A stretch of DNA of 64,000 bases from Cystobacter ferrugineus (GCF_001887355.1 NZ_MPIN01000001.1:1507617-1571616), one strand, 5' to 3'; positions 26,590 through 36,171 are shown, counted from the stretch's first letter. The notes: a model not told the origin generated them from the letters alone. Numbers and translations: made by a program.

Positions 26590-29500
26590 ATGCGCACGGA
26601 ATGCCGATGTGCCGTTGTCCTGTGTCTCATGTCGTTGCTGGCCGTGGCTTGCGGCCAGCCGGGTGAGGCGGAATCTCCCGCCGCCGGACCACCGCCCGGG
26701 AGGTTATCAGCCGCCGTGACGCTGCCGGGAACCGAGCTGAAGGACGCTGTCCCCGTCACGGTCTCCGGCGCCCAGAACTCGCTGACGCAGTTCTTCGTCA
26801 ATGTCCCGGCGGGCCTGCAGGAAATCTCCTTCGCATTGATGGGAGGCTCGGATGTCTCGGGGTCCGCGGAGTTGCTGATCAAGCGGGGCGCGGTTCCCAC
26901 CACCTCGAGCTACGACTGCCGCTCGCGGGAGTCCGACGAGGCGCGATGCAACGTGCAGTCGCCCGCCAGTGACACCTGGGGCGTGGTGGTCCGTGGCATG
27001 ACGGACTACGCCAACGTGAAGCTGGTCGTCTACTTCAACCTTCCCAACCCGCTTCCCCTCAACAGCGTGCTGTGGGTCCGCACCAGCCAGCCGACGATGT
27101 ACTTCGTCGACATCCCGGCGGGGAAAGGCCGGCTGAAGTTCGAAAACTCGCGCGGCACGGTGAAGGTCCGGCTCGGCGCGCGGCCGACCGACACCCTGTT
27201 CGATTGCAGCGGGACGTGCGACATCCTCGCGCCCACCGGGGGCCGCTACTACGTCCTGCTTTCCAACCAGACGTCGGGGACGCAGCTCAGTGCCTGGGTG
27301 ACGGGAGCCGCGAGAGCTGGCGGTGCGCTCACGAACGGGCAGACCGTGACGGGCCTCTCCATCAACAGGGATGACGTGGTGTACTACACGCTCAATGTCC
27401 CCACCGGCCAGGCGCGGCTGGTGATGGAGACCTCCGTGGGAGGCCTTCCGCACTTCGTCCAGCGCGGCAACCCTTTCCCCGGCAAGCCGGTGAGCTGTCT
27501 CCCCTCGGGGCTGAGCGGGTCCGGCGCCTGCACGTTCTCCAATCCCCAGGCGGGGACCTGGTACGTGGCGGTCCATTCGCCCACCAGCACCATCTCCAGC
27601 ATGAGCCTGACGGTCCGCGCGGTGGCCTCCACGTGGAACGGCACGGTGACGCCCCTGTCGAACTACCAGCAGGTGACGGGGCTGTCCGGAAGCCCCATCG
27701 AGGATCGCTACTATTCGATCCAGGTTCCCGAGGGGATGCCGAAGCTGAGCGTCAAGGTGACGCAGCAGACGGGGAGCGCGGAGGTCTACGTCCAGCATGG
27801 AACCCGGCCCCTCCCGGGTCAGGGCACGGCCTGCCACGGCGGCTGCACCCTCCAGGCGCCAGCCGCGGGGACCTGGTACATCCTGATTCGTGGCTTCACG
27901 ACCTTCTCGGGCCTGAGCTTCTCGGCGGGCTACCCCCCCGTGGCGGCACTGACCCCAGGCCAGCCGGTGACGTACGGCAGCAGTCTGCTGCACTACTACA
28001 TCGATATTCCCGAGGGGCAGTTGGAGGCCAACTTCACGCTCGCGACGGAGCAATACAATTCCGCCTCGGTGAAGTACGGCACCTGGTCCACCGGGGGCGG
28101 CGACGGTTGCTCGATGCCCTGCAGGCTGTACCGGCCGCAGGCGGGCCGCTACTACGTCACCGTGTATTACGTGAGCGGTATCGTCTTCGGAACGCTGGAG
28201 GCCTGGTACGCGGGAGGCCCCGTCGGCACGCTGGAGGATGGTGCTCCCGCGGCCTTCACCTCCGGTTCTGGGAGGGAGCTTCGGTACTGGAGGATCGACG
28301 TTCCGGAGGGACAGGCGCAGCTACGCGTGGACCTGGCATTCCAGCGCTCGACGCAGGTCCAGCTCTACGTCCGGCGCGGTGATGTTCCCGCGACGTTCCA
28401 GTCCGACTGCCAGGGAGCCGCGTGGGCGTACAACTTCGATCCCCCGGGGCGCACCTGCATCATCAACCAGCCGCAGGCCGGCCCCTGGTACGTCCTCGCG
28501 TACAGCGACGCGGAGCTGGATGCCGTGCTCCGGGCGACAACGTCGTCTGGCGTTCCCACGCTGACGCCGGGCTTTGACGAGAAGCCCTCCGTGGGGAGCG
28601 CGGGTGAGGAGCAGTTGTGGAAGATGGAAGTCCCCGCGGGCGTCAGCGACCTCCGGGTGAAGCTCAGTGGTGGAACGGGTAACGCCGATCTGTACATGCG
28701 GTACGGGGAGCGGCCGGATGCCACGCTGTTCGACTGCGCGTCGGCCAATCCCAACAACGAGGAGAACTGCGAGCTGGTGAACCCGCGGCCGGGGACCTGG
28801 TACGTGGCCGTCCGCGGAGCCGCGGCCTGGTCGGGTGCGCGCATGGTGGCGACTCTCGCCAGCACGCCGGGAGAGGGCATCCGGGCGCTGGCCAGCGGAG
28901 AGAACGCGGTGGGACTCAAGGGCGCGCCGGGCTCCATCCAGTACTTCAAGGTGGAGGTGCCGCAGGGCCAGGCCCGGCTGGTGGTTGGTCTCTCGGGAGG
29001 CCGTGGCAACGCGGACCTCTCGGTCCGCCGGGAGGCGCGCCCGACGCTGTCGGTGGCGGATTGCCGGAGCCAGGACCCCAGCAACAGCGAGGTCTGCGTG
29101 TTCGAGAACCCGGCGCCGGGAACGTGGCTGATTCGTGTCGATGGGACGGGCAGCTTCGCGGAGGCCGTGCTGACGGCGCGGTACAATCTGGCCAACGAGG
29201 CCATCGTCCTGACGCCGGGGGTGCCGGCCGCCAACATCTACATCGGCCCCAACGAGGTCGAGCGCTTCACCTTCTACATTCCGACGACCATCACCCGGAT
29301 GCGGATCGACGTGCAGGCGGGCGTGAACTCGCCGGGCTCCGTGCAGATGTCCGGGTCGGCGCTCACGTGCGACCGGGCGACCCCCAGCTACTTCACGCTG
29401 TGCCCCTACTACTTCTTTGGCGGTGGCGGAGTCACTCGGACCGTGAGCATCGCCCCGAAGGTGCCTTCGTCGGCGTCCTGGGGCAACACCGTCACCCTGG

Positions 29501-29847
29501 TCACCGGGGTCGACGGATGGGATGACGACGTCACCCATCCGTCCCTGCTGAACGGAGTGGCCCTGGTCGACCTGTCCGAGAATGTCAGGCTCAAGATTGA
29601 CGTGCCGGAGGGAGCCAGGAAGCTGACCGTCATCACCCAGGGCCCGACGGGGACCTCGAGCGACCCGGGTGAGGTGGACCTGTACATCCTGAACCTCAAG
29701 CCTCCCACGACAACGAAGTACACCTGCCGGTCGGATTACGTGGGCATCAAGCAGAGCTGCACCATCACCAACCCGTCCCCGGGTAGCTGGTACATCCAGA
29801 CCTACCTGACCTCCGGCACCTACGACGTGAAGGCCACGTACGAATAG
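26590..29847 (+). CDS. Surface lipoprotein made of tandem PPC-like repeats
   Basis: A 1085-aa predicted lipoprotein with signal CAVVLCLMSLLAVAC at the N-terminus. The rest is built of about ten repeats of roughly 100 residues, each with a 'VPxGxxxLxV' strand, a short Cys-containing loop and an ending like NPQAGTWYVAVHS, NPRPGTWYVAVRG, NPAPGTWLIRVDG or NPSPGSWYIQTYL. This is the pattern of bacterial pre-peptidase C-terminal (PPC) domains, which bind matrix or carbohydrate and usually accompany secreted peptidases. No peptidase domain is present, so it is a free-standing adhesin-like protein. An upstream in-frame start at 26497 is rejected because the signal peptide begins at 26590. Confidence 0.82.
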   Translation: MRTECRCAVVLCLMSLLAVACGQPGEAESPAAGPPPGRLSAAVTLPGTELKDAVPVTVSGAQNSLTQFFVNVPAGLQEISFALMGGSDVSGSAELLIKRGAVPTTSSYDCRSRESDEARCNVQSPASDTWGVVVRGMTDYANVKLVVYFNLPNPLPLNSVLWVRTSQPTMYFVDIPAGKGRLKFENSRGTVKVRLGARPTDTLFDCSGTCDILAPTGGRYYVLLSNQTSGTQLSAWVTGAARAGGALTNGQTVTGLSINRDDVVYYTLNVPTGQARLVMETSVGGLPHFVQRGNPFPGKPVSCLPSGLSGSGACTFSNPQAGTWYVAVHSPTSTISSMSLTVRAVASTWNGTVTPLSNYQQVTGLSGSPIEDRYYSIQVPEGMPKLSVKVTQQTGSAEVYVQHGTRPLPGQGTACHGGCTLQAPAAGTWYILIRGFTTFSGLSFSAGYPPVAALTPGQPVTYGSSLLHYYIDIPEGQLEANFTLATEQYNSASVKYGTWSTGGGDGCSMPCRLYRPQAGRYYVTVYYVSGIVFGTLEAWYAGGPVGTLEDGAPAAFTSGSGRELRYWRIDVPEGQAQLRVDLAFQRSTQVQLYVRRGDVPATFQSDCQGAAWAYNFDPPGRTCIINQPQAGPWYVLAYSDAELDAVLRATTSSGVPTLTPGFDEKPSVGSAGEEQLWKMEVPAGVSDLRVKLSGGTGNADLYMRYGERPDATLFDCASANPNNEENCELVNPRPGTWYVAVRGAAAWSGARMVATLASTPGEGIRALASGENAVGLKGAPGSIQYFKVEVPQGQARLVVGLSGGRGNADLSVRREARPTLSVADCRSQDPSNSEVCVFENPAPGTWLIRVDGTGSFAEAVLTARYNLANEAIVLTPGVPAANIYIGPNEVERFTFYIPTTITRMRIDVQAGVNSPGSVQMSGSALTCDRATPSYFTLCPYYFFGGGGVTRTVSIAPKVPSSASWGNTVTLVTGVDGWDDDVTHPSLLNGVALVDLSENVRLKIDVPEGARKLTVITQGPTGTSSDPGEVDLYILNLKPPTTTKYTCRSDYVGIKQSCTITNPSPGSWYIQTYLTSGTYDVKATYE

Positions 29848-29910
29848 CTCGCGGCTGTACTGCCGCCAGCAACGCCCGGTGCCCGCGACGAGGGCGACCG
29901 CGCCATGGGC

Positions 29911-29943
29911 GCCCTCGTGAACTTCAACATCGACTGGCGCTGA
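29911..29943 (+). pseudogene. C-terminal scrap of a beta-barrel gene
   Basis: Eleven codons, ALVNFNIDWR plus stop, nearly repeat the end of the gene at 24000-24731 (VVVNFNLYWR plus stop). Nothing upstream continues the similarity, so this is a remnant left by deletion or recombination. A CACGCCG/CGGCGTG inverted repeat follows at 29946-29992. Confidence 0.5.
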
Positions 29944-30011
29944 ACCCACGCCGCGCCCCGCTCTCCGCTCCATGGGAGCAGGGCACGGCGTGATCCAGGC
30001 GCGCCATGCGC

Positions 30012-30911
30012 TCAGGCGGGGGTTGGCCGGACGGACGCGAGGATGCGCCGCAACGCCTCCACCTCGGCCTTGGGGAGCGGAAGGAGCGGAGCGCGCAGCG
30101 GCCCCACTTCCGTCCCGAGCAGCTCCAGGCCCGCGGACACCGTGCGAGGCAGCCCTCCCTTCACGATGAACTGGAGAAGGGGGAGCTGCTTCTGGAACAC
30201 CTCGCGCGCGCCCACGAGGTTGGCCTTCTCCACCACCTCCCGGTACAGCTCCAGGGTGAGCTCGGGGATGAGGTGCGCCGCGGCGGTGCACCAGCCCCGG
30301 GCTCCCGCCGAGAAGGCCGCGAGGGCGAGCGGGTTGGAGCCGTTGAAGAAGGCCACCTCCTCACCCGCCACCTGCCGCAGGCGGTGCATCCTTCCGATGT
30401 CTCCCGTGCTCTCCTTCACCATGGTGACGTTCGGAATCTCCAGCAGCCGCGCGAGGAACTCCGGCGTCATGTCCAGCCCCCCGGTAGCCGGGTTGTTGTA
30501 GGCCATGATGGGGAGCGAGGTGGCTCGGGCCACCGTGTCGAAGTGCCGGAAGATTTCCTCCTCGGTGAGCTTCCAGTAGCTCATCGGGATGATCATCACG
30601 GCATTCGCGCCCACGCGCTCGGCGAAGCGGGCGTGGTGGAGGGTGCGCTCGGTGGTGAGGCTCGAGACGCCGACCATCACCGGGACGCGGCCCCTCACGG
30701 CCTTCACGGTCGCCTCGGCGATGGCCTCGCGCTCCTCATCGTCCAGGTAGGGCAGGCAGCCCGTGCTCCCGAGCGGAGCGATGGCATGGACGCCCGAGGC
30801 CACCATGCGCTCGGTGAGCGTCTGGAGCTTGTCGAGGTCCACCTTCCCATCGGTGCGGAAGGGCGTGAGGGTGTAGCCGATGATGCCGCGCAGCGGAACG
30901 TGGCGGTTCAT
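30012..30911 (-). CDS. Dihydrodipicolinate synthase/N-acetylneuraminate lyase family protein
   Basis: A 299-aa TIM-barrel class I aldolase of the DapA/NanA superfamily. The Schiff-base lysine is Lys166 in TMVKESTGD and the conserved tyrosine is Tyr138 in MAYNNPA. The substrate loop has PLGSTGCLPYL, where true DapA has GTTGE-type residues, so a function other than lysine synthesis is likely. Family members cleave or form pyruvate-containing adducts (keto-sugar acids, hydroxyproline derivatives). It lies 1 bp after a cupin gene and divergent from a MocR-type regulator, so it probably belongs to a small catabolic operon. Confidence 0.87.
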   Translation of the reverse strand: MNRHVPLRGIIGYTLTPFRTDGKVDLDKLQTLTERMVASGVHAIAPLGSTGCLPYLDDEEREAIAEATVKAVRGRVPVMVGVSSLTTERTLHHARFAERVGANAVMIIPMSYWKLTEEEIFRHFDTVARATSLPIMAYNNPATGGLDMTPEFLARLLEIPNVTMVKESTGDIGRMHRLRQVAGEEVAFFNGSNPLALAAFSAGARGWCTAAAHLIPELTLELYREVVEKANLVGAREVFQKQLPLLQFIVKGGLPRTVSAGLELLGTEVGPLRAPLLPLPKAEVEALRRILASVRPTPA

Positions 30912-30912
30912 G

Positions 30913-31422
30913 TCAGGCCTCCTCCTCGTCCCCACCGGCCAGCTTCTGGCCCTTCTCCGGAACCTCCTCGCGCAGGGCGATGCCTCCCATGTTCTGGAGC
31001 ATGGGCGCGTTCTCGCAGGCCAGGTAGCGCGCGCGCTGGGTGGGGTGGGTGTTGACGTGGTTGTGCCAGGCCCACACGGGGATGTAGAGGGCGTCCCCCT
31101 GCTTCCAGGGGATGCGCTTGCCGTGGATGTCCGAGTACCCCTCGCCCTCGAGCACGTAGAGGATGGTCTCGTAGGTGTGGCGGTGCCTGTTGGAGGACTG
31201 GCCCGGCTCCAGCCAGCCAATCGTCATGCTGAGGGCGTGCGAGGGCAGGTCCACGAAGAAGACGGGGTGCTTGCGCTCCTTCGAGTAGCCCTCGTTCCGA
31301 CCGGCATCCTCCACGGCGGGGTGGAAGAGCTTGTCGGGTATCACCACGCGCGGGCGCGGTGGCGTCTTGTCGAAATCGGCGGAGTGGAACTTCGTGCTGG
31401 GGGTGCGCTCGGTCTGGCTCAT
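30913..31422 (-). CDS. Cupin-domain protein
   Basis: A 169-aa single cupin. Motif 1 is seen as NRHRHTYETILYVLEGEGY and motif 2 as GDALYIPVWAWHNHVNT, giving the His/Glu/His set for one divalent metal. Length and sequence fit the small gentisate-dioxygenase-like or sugar-acid-isomerase-like cupins. First gene of a two-gene operon with the DapA-like aldolase. The ATG at 31422 is preceded by AAGGAGG. Confidence 0.85.
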   Translation of the reverse strand: MSQTERTPSTKFHSADFDKTPPRPRVVIPDKLFHPAVEDAGRNEGYSKERKHPVFFVDLPSHALSMTIGWLEPGQSSNRHRHTYETILYVLEGEGYSDIHGKRIPWKQGDALYIPVWAWHNHVNTHPTQRARYLACENAPMLQNMGGIALREEVPEKGQKLAGGDEEEA

Positions 31423-31450
31423 GGATTGGGCCTCCTTGTGTGGGACGGAA

Positions 31451-31464
31451 GGTAGAGATCTACC
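31451..31464. promoter_or_regulatory. Candidate operator between MocR and cupin/aldolase operon
   Basis: An inverted repeat GGTAGA-GA-TCTACC lies in the 84-bp divergent intergenic region. The half-site GTAGA recurs at 31495, and ACCGGC/GCCGGT arms overlap it. MocR-type regulators typically bind such closely spaced repeats. Motif evidence only. Confidence 0.4.
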
Positions 31465-31506
31465 GGCACCCTCGAAAGAGCCGGTTTCGCGAAGTAGACT
31501 GGGCCG

Positions 31507-32982
31507 GTGCTGCGTACCTGGAAGCTCACCCTGGAAGTCGATCCGTCCTCGTCCGTGCCGCTCTTCGTGCAGCTCGCACGCGCGGTCATCCGCGACATCG
31601 AACGGGGACGGTTGTCCCCAGGAGATGCACTCCCCGGGACGCGGGCACTGGCCGTCTCGTTGGGGATTCACCGCAACACGGTGGACGCCGCCTATCGCGA
31701 GCTCATCCACCAGGGCTGGGCGTGCGCCGAACCTTCCCGCGGCACCTTCATCTCCCAGGCGCTTCCCGTGGCGGCGCCGAAGGGGTTTGGTGGCTCACCG
31801 CGGCAGCGGATGCCCGCGCGGCCGGGCTTCTCCCTTCCGCAAGAGGAGCTGTCCGTCGAGTCGAGGGCTCACGCGTCCAGAGGGGCATTGGTGTTCAACG
31901 ATGGCGCCCCCGACGTGCGTCTGGCGCCAGCGACGGCCCTCGCGCGTGCCTTCCGGCGGGTCCTCATGGGCCGCGCGCGAACGGCACTGAGCGTGGGAGA
32001 TGCACGTGGAGATCCCGGACTGCGCGAGGCACTCGCTGGGATGCTCAGCCGCACACGGGGCCTCGCCGCGGGAGCGGACGACGTGCTCGTCACGCGGGGA
32101 AGCCAGATGGCCCTCTTCCTCGTGGCACGAGCCCTGCTCCGCCCGGGAGATGTCGTGGCCGTTGAGGCGCTCGGGTATCGGCCCGCGTGGGACGCGCTGC
32201 GGCTGGCGGGCGCCCGGCTCGTGGGTCTTCCGGTGGATGCTCAGGGCATGCGGGTGGATGCGCTCCAAGCACTGATGGCGAAACAACCGGTGCGCGCCGT
32301 CTATGTAACGCCCCATCACCAATACCCCACCACGGTTCCCCTCACCGCTGCCCGGAGGCTGGAGCTGCTGCGCCTGGCCACCGAGGCCCGCATGGCGGTG
32401 GTGGAGGACGACTATGACCATGAGTTCCATTACGAGGGCAGGCCCGTCCTGCCCCTGGCGAGCACGGACCGCGCGGGGTGTGTCGTCTACGTGGGCTCGC
32501 TCTCCAAGCTGATCGCTCCGGGGTTGAGGCTCGGTTATGTGGTGGCTCCCGCGCCGCTGGTGCGTGCCCTGTCGGCCCTGCGGGCGGTGGTGGACCGCCA
32601 GGGGGATGCGCCGCTGGAGAGGGCCCTGGTGGAGTTGCTGGAGGAGGGGGAGTTGCAGCGGCATGCCCGCCGGGCCCGCCGGGAGTACCACGCCCGGCGG
32701 GATGCGCTGGCGGAAGCGCTGCGCGCGGAGCTGGGAGGCGCCGTGGACTTCGAGGTGCCAGCGGGAGGGCTCGCGATCTGGGCACGGGTGGACGAGGCGC
32801 TCGACGCGGGCGCCTGGGCGGAGCGCGCGGCCTCGCACGGCGTACACGTCACCCCGGGTCATGCCTTCGCGCTCGAGGGGCGGGGCCCGGCGGCCTTCCG
32901 GTTGGGCTTCGCCTCGCTGACGCGCCAGGAGCTACGTGAAGGCGTGCGGCGCATGGCCCTCGCTCGTCCGCGGCGCGGCTGA
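31507..32982 (+). CDS. MocR/PdxR-type regulator: GntR HTH fused to PLP aminotransferase domain
   Basis: A 491-aa regulator starting at GTG 31507. Residues about 10-85 are a winged helix of the GntR class (VPLFVQLARAVIRDIERGRL; LPGTRALAVSLGIHRNTV). Residues about 115-490 are a fold-type I aminotransferase domain with YVTPHHQYPTT, the acidic VVEDDYDHEF and the PLP lysine in VGSLSKLIAPGLRLGY. MocR proteins sense PLP or an amino compound bound to it and activate a neighbouring operon. Divergence from the cupin/aldolase pair makes these the likely targets, suggesting an amino-acid-derived substrate. Confidence 0.9.
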   Translation: MLRTWKLTLEVDPSSSVPLFVQLARAVIRDIERGRLSPGDALPGTRALAVSLGIHRNTVDAAYRELIHQGWACAEPSRGTFISQALPVAAPKGFGGSPRQRMPARPGFSLPQEELSVESRAHASRGALVFNDGAPDVRLAPATALARAFRRVLMGRARTALSVGDARGDPGLREALAGMLSRTRGLAAGADDVLVTRGSQMALFLVARALLRPGDVVAVEALGYRPAWDALRLAGARLVGLPVDAQGMRVDALQALMAKQPVRAVYVTPHHQYPTTVPLTAARRLELLRLATEARMAVVEDDYDHEFHYEGRPVLPLASTDRAGCVVYVGSLSKLIAPGLRLGYVVAPAPLVRALSALRAVVDRQGDAPLERALVELLEEGELQRHARRARREYHARRDALAEALRAELGGAVDFEVPAGGLAIWARVDEALDAGAWAERAASHGVHVTPGHAFALEGRGPAAFRLGFASLTRQELREGVRRMALARPRRG

Positions 32983-33010
32983 TAAGGACTTCAAACCGTG
33001 CATCGCCCGG

Positions 33011-34168
33011 CTACCTCACGCGAAGCACCGTGAGCCCCTGCTCGGTGAGCGCGAGCACCATCGCGGGACGGAGGCCGTCGTCCACCACCAGTTGCAGCAC
33101 CCGCTCACCCGCGACGCCCTCCACGCGCGCGAGCGTGCCGTCCGGCACGCGACGCCACAGGCCCCGGTCCTCGGTGCCCACCAGCAGCGCGCCGTCCGGG
33201 GTGGCGGCGAGTGCTCGGATGCGCTGGGTGGGCAGGCCCTCGAGCCGCTCGTACGCGCGCGGGGAGGGGGTGAGCCGCCAGACGCCGTACTTCGCGCTGC
33301 CCAGCCAGTAGGCGCCGTCCTTCGTCTGCACGAAGCCGCGCCACAGGTCCATGTCCTCCTGGCTCCCCAGCGCCTCCACGTAGGTGTCCAGCTTCCAGGG
33401 CACCTTCGCGAGGTCGTCCCAGTCGCCGAGCGCGGCGGGCGGGGTGACGATGCCCACCTTCCACTCGTTGCCCACCAGCACGTCGCCGTCCCGCGCGAGC
33501 CCCACCGCGTACGTGTACCCGATGCGCAAGGAGCCGCTCGCGTTCTCGAAGACGGGGTGGCGGTGCGCGTTGTAGTCGAGCCCGCGCACGCGCGTGACGC
33601 CGTGGTTGGTGCCCAGGTAGAGCTCGCCGCGGAAGTCCCCGCGCGTCACGCGCACGCAGGCGAGCACCGAGCGGTCCTCGTCGTAGTGCGGGTCGTTCGT
33701 GTTGCGGATGACCAGGTGCTGCTCCAGCGCCACGCCGCCGTCCGGCCGCAGGCGCACCACGTCCAGGTCGCCCTCGAGGAAGACGGGATCGTCCAGGTCG
33801 TCGCGGCGCGGCTGCGCGAGATCCTCGGCGAGGTAGCCCACGTAGGCGCGCCCCGCGCCGCCGCCGCACACCACGCTGGAGCGGAAGCCCTTGCCCGCCT
33901 GGCCCACGCCCGAGGTCCAGGTGGGCTTGCTGTCCCCGGGGCGCAGCACGCCCACGCGCGCGCCGTCCAGGAGCCAGAGGTTGCCGCCCTCGTCCAGGCC
34001 CACCGACTGGGGCGTGCCCACGGCGAACTGCTTCGAGTAGTCGAGCACCGCCTCCTGGCTCCAGGGCCCCGCGCTGTCCACCGGCAGCGCGCCCTCGCCG
34101 CTGCCGTCCCCCGCGCCGCAGGCGCACAGCCACACGCCCAGCAGCAGTCTCCACACGCCCTCTCGCAT
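33011..34168 (-). CDS. Lipoprotein with beta-propeller-like repeats
   Basis: A 385-aa predicted lipoprotein (signal WRLLLGVWLCAC). The mature part has repeats of the type VGLDEGGNLWLLDGARVGVL, VGLARDGDVLVGNEWKVGI, QTKDGAYWLGSAKYGVWRL and ATPDGALLVGTEDRGLWR, the pattern of two-component-regulator-type beta-propeller blades. No kinase domain is fused. A much longer upstream extension in the same frame belongs to a separate decayed gene, so the start is placed at 34168. Confidence 0.72.
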   Translation of the reverse strand: MREGVWRLLLGVWLCACGAGDGSGEGALPVDSAGPWSQEAVLDYSKQFAVGTPQSVGLDEGGNLWLLDGARVGVLRPGDSKPTWTSGVGQAGKGFRSSVVCGGGAGRAYVGYLAEDLAQPRRDDLDDPVFLEGDLDVVRLRPDGGVALEQHLVIRNTNDPHYDEDRSVLACVRVTRGDFRGELYLGTNHGVTRVRGLDYNAHRHPVFENASGSLRIGYTYAVGLARDGDVLVGNEWKVGIVTPPAALGDWDDLAKVPWKLDTYVEALGSQEDMDLWRGFVQTKDGAYWLGSAKYGVWRLTPSPRAYERLEGLPTQRIRALAATPDGALLVGTEDRGLWRRVPDGTLARVEGVAGERVLQLVVDDGLRPAMVLALTEQGLTVLRVR

Positions 34169-34263
34169 CCCGCCCTCCCTTTCCGCGCGCAAGAGGGTCT
34201 GCACGCGGCGCCAGCACGCCCAGGGAAGTAGAGGCGGGAGTTTCCAGCACAGGACAGGCGCTA

Positions 34264-34456
34264 ATCCCACCCCAGCTCCCTGTCCCAAGCCGCCAACTGT
34301 ATGGTCACCGTGTACATGTAGGCGCTGGAGACATCCTCGAAGTCCTCCCGGGGGAAGCGCGGCGAGGCGCTCACGCAGGAAGCCCGGGTCGCCGAGCACC
34401 TCGCGGTGCTTGAATTCGGCGTCCACCGCTACCAGGGCAGGAATCACGCGGAGCAC
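34264..34456 (-). pseudogene. Frameshifted gene remnant, unknown family
   Basis: Two minus-strand frames are complementary pieces of one protein. The first reads VDAEFKHREVLGDPGFLRER. After a shift near the C-rich run at about 34352, the second continues FPREDFEDVSSAYMYT and ends WDRELGWD at a stop at 34264. One indel would restore a continuous C-terminus. Family not recognised; it may have belonged to the mobile element next to it. Confidence 0.5.
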
Positions 34457-34489
34457 AGCCGCCAGGAGCAGCGGCCAGGGAGGAGCCGC

Positions 34490-34655
34490 AGAAGGAGAGG
34501 ACGCCGCGAGTGGACTGGAAGGAACTCCTGAGGAAGACGTTCGACTTCGACGTGTTCGCCTGCGTGAGGTGAGGAGAGGCAGGCAGCGAGTGCTGGCGTA
34601 CGTGAAGCAAGTCCCCCGTCCGGTACTCCCGCGGCCTGAGCTGCGCCATCAGTAA
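34490..34655 (+). mobile_element. Transposase 3' remnant
   Basis: Plus-strand codons give VDWKELLRKTFDFDVFACVR and, after a frameshift, RGRQRVLAYVKQ. Together they match the common transposase end 'WxxLLxRxFxxDVxxCxRCGGRxRVLAxV' seen in IS91-like and related elements. The Cys pair and frame are disrupted, so it is a dead fragment. Part of it runs into the 3' end of the next gene. Confidence 0.55.
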
Positions 34656-35713
34656 TCCGTCGTGCCGGTGCTGTTGTCGGGCCGCAGGAACTGGTTCGCG
34701 TAGGGACCGTCCGCCCAGCGATTGTTCGACCAGACGTTCCCACCGGTCTCGTAGTTCGCCGTCCCGGAGCCTCTGTAGATGGCCGGCGTGTAGTCCGGGT
34801 CGTCGAAGTCAGAGCTCCACGCCCAGCGGTTTCCAGTCACAAGCATGTTCGTGGTCGGCACCCCCATCGGCGCGTGCAGAGCGATTCCGCCGCCCGACCC
34901 AATCACGAAGTAATTGTCCTGCACGGTGACCCGGTCATAGCCCTCGGACCCGCTCTGCGAGCCGTCGGAATACATCGCAATCAATCCGGACTGCGTGCTG
35001 TTCCAGGTGCCGGTCCACTGCAGGCGATTGCGAGAGAAGTTCAAAGCCGACTGGCCACCCCAGGTCTGGATGCCATCCACATGGTCGCCAGAGCGACCGG
35101 GCGCCACGGCAATCCACGATTCGGTGATGGTGACGTTATTGGAATAGACGTTCTCCAACCCACTATTCGGGAAGTAGCAGCGGTGGCAAATCGTCCTGGC
35201 GGGCTGCCGGCCGTCCTTCGCCCCCGCCGCGTTGAACGAGCCCATCTGGCTGTACAGCGCCGCGGCGCCGCCTCCGTTTCCGGACGGGTGGTTGAGGAGG
35301 AGACTGCCCTTGCAGCCTCGCAGCACCAGCCATCCGGAGTTGACGGTGATGAGCGAAGTGACGTTCGCGCCCTGGAGGACGACGGTGCCCTGCGGGAAGG
35401 TGAAGCCGTCGATGGTCTCACCCTCGGCGCCAATGGTGCGCGCGAGCGCGCCCCAGCTGCTCAGCGCTGTCCCGGTGAAGGTTCCTCCAGAGACGTCCGT
35501 GAAGGAGGAGATGCCAATTCCCGCCGGGCCGACGTCCGAGACGGTGAGCTGTGAGCCGTGGGTGAGGGTGATACTGCCCGCATCCAGCGGGGTGATGGTC
35601 TCACGCCCCCCGGCGTCAAGCTCCGAAGTGTCTGGCGAGGAAGGCTCACTCGAACAGCCCGGGACGAAGAAAGCCACCAGCAGACCTGCGAGGGGTATCG
35701 TAACAGAACGCAT
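34649..35713 (-). CDS. Lipoprotein with right-handed beta-helix fold
   Basis: A 354-aa predicted lipoprotein (signal TIPLAGLLVAFFVPGC). The mature part has the Asn/Gly/Val-rich ladder of pectate-lyase-like beta-helices: ENVYSNNVTITESWIAV, ALNFSRNRLQWTG, DRVTVQDNYFVIGSGG and NMLVTGNRWAW, with a His/Asp-containing turn GDHVDGIQTWGG. Such proteins bind or cleave polysaccharides; no catalytic set can be assigned. A second beta-helix gene lies in ruins at 37.8-38.2 kb. Confidence 0.72.
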   Translation of the reverse strand: MRSVTIPLAGLLVAFFVPGCSSEPSSPDTSELDAGGRETITPLDAGSITLTHGSQLTVSDVGPAGIGISSFTDVSGGTFTGTALSSWGALARTIGAEGETIDGFTFPQGTVVLQGANVTSLITVNSGWLVLRGCKGSLLLNHPSGNGGGAAALYSQMGSFNAAGAKDGRQPARTICHRCYFPNSGLENVYSNNVTITESWIAVAPGRSGDHVDGIQTWGGQSALNFSRNRLQWTGTWNSTQSGLIAMYSDGSQSGSEGYDRVTVQDNYFVIGSGGGIALHAPMGVPTTNMLVTGNRWAWSSDFDDPDYTPAIYRGSGTANYETGGNVWSNNRWADGPYANQFLRPDNSTGTTDY

Positions 35714-35832
35714 CCAGTCTCCTCTGGAGTGTTGACTCCGGAATACCGCACAAGGGTGCGCGAGAAGAATAGGGCCTTTCCGGAGGGCCACCTCAAAGAA
35801 GAGTCGAGGCCCGGGCATACACAGGGCTCACA

Positions 35833-36171
35833 TCAGGACTCGGCGTCGGGCGTGCTGGGGACGGCGAGGGTGTGGACCCGAGTGTGCAACGCCTTCGCCA
35901 CGTCCTCGATGAGGCCGGCGATGAGCTCAGTGTCGACAGGGACCGCCTTCGAGGTGTCGGCCAGGTCATGCGTGGCGCTGGAGATCTCCGCGATGCCCAG
36001 GAGGAACGGGTCAACGCGGCTGTCATCCGCAGGCTCGTCCACCCTGTGCTCGAGAAGAGGTCCGAGCTGAGCCTTGCGCCGCTCGTACGCCGTGATGACC
36101 GCCCGGGCCCCATCGGCAGTGGACGCTCGGCGTTGCAGGTGACGCCGCACTCGAACCTTGAGGGGCCGCAC
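35833..36171 (-). CDS. Hypothetical protein, about 112 aa
   Basis: The frame has strong GC3 bias and reads as a mostly helical, charged protein (ARAVITAYERRKAQLGPLLE; DTELIAGLIEDVAKALHTRV). The GTG start at 36171 is arbitrary because the frame stays open further upstream with similar codon use. It may be the 3' part of a decayed larger gene. No family recognised. Confidence 0.4.
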   Translation of the reverse strand: MRPLKVRVRRHLQRRASTADGARAVITAYERRKAQLGPLLEHRVDEPADDSRVDPFLLGIAEISSATHDLADTSKAVPVDTELIAGLIEDVAKALHTRVHTLAVPSTPDAES

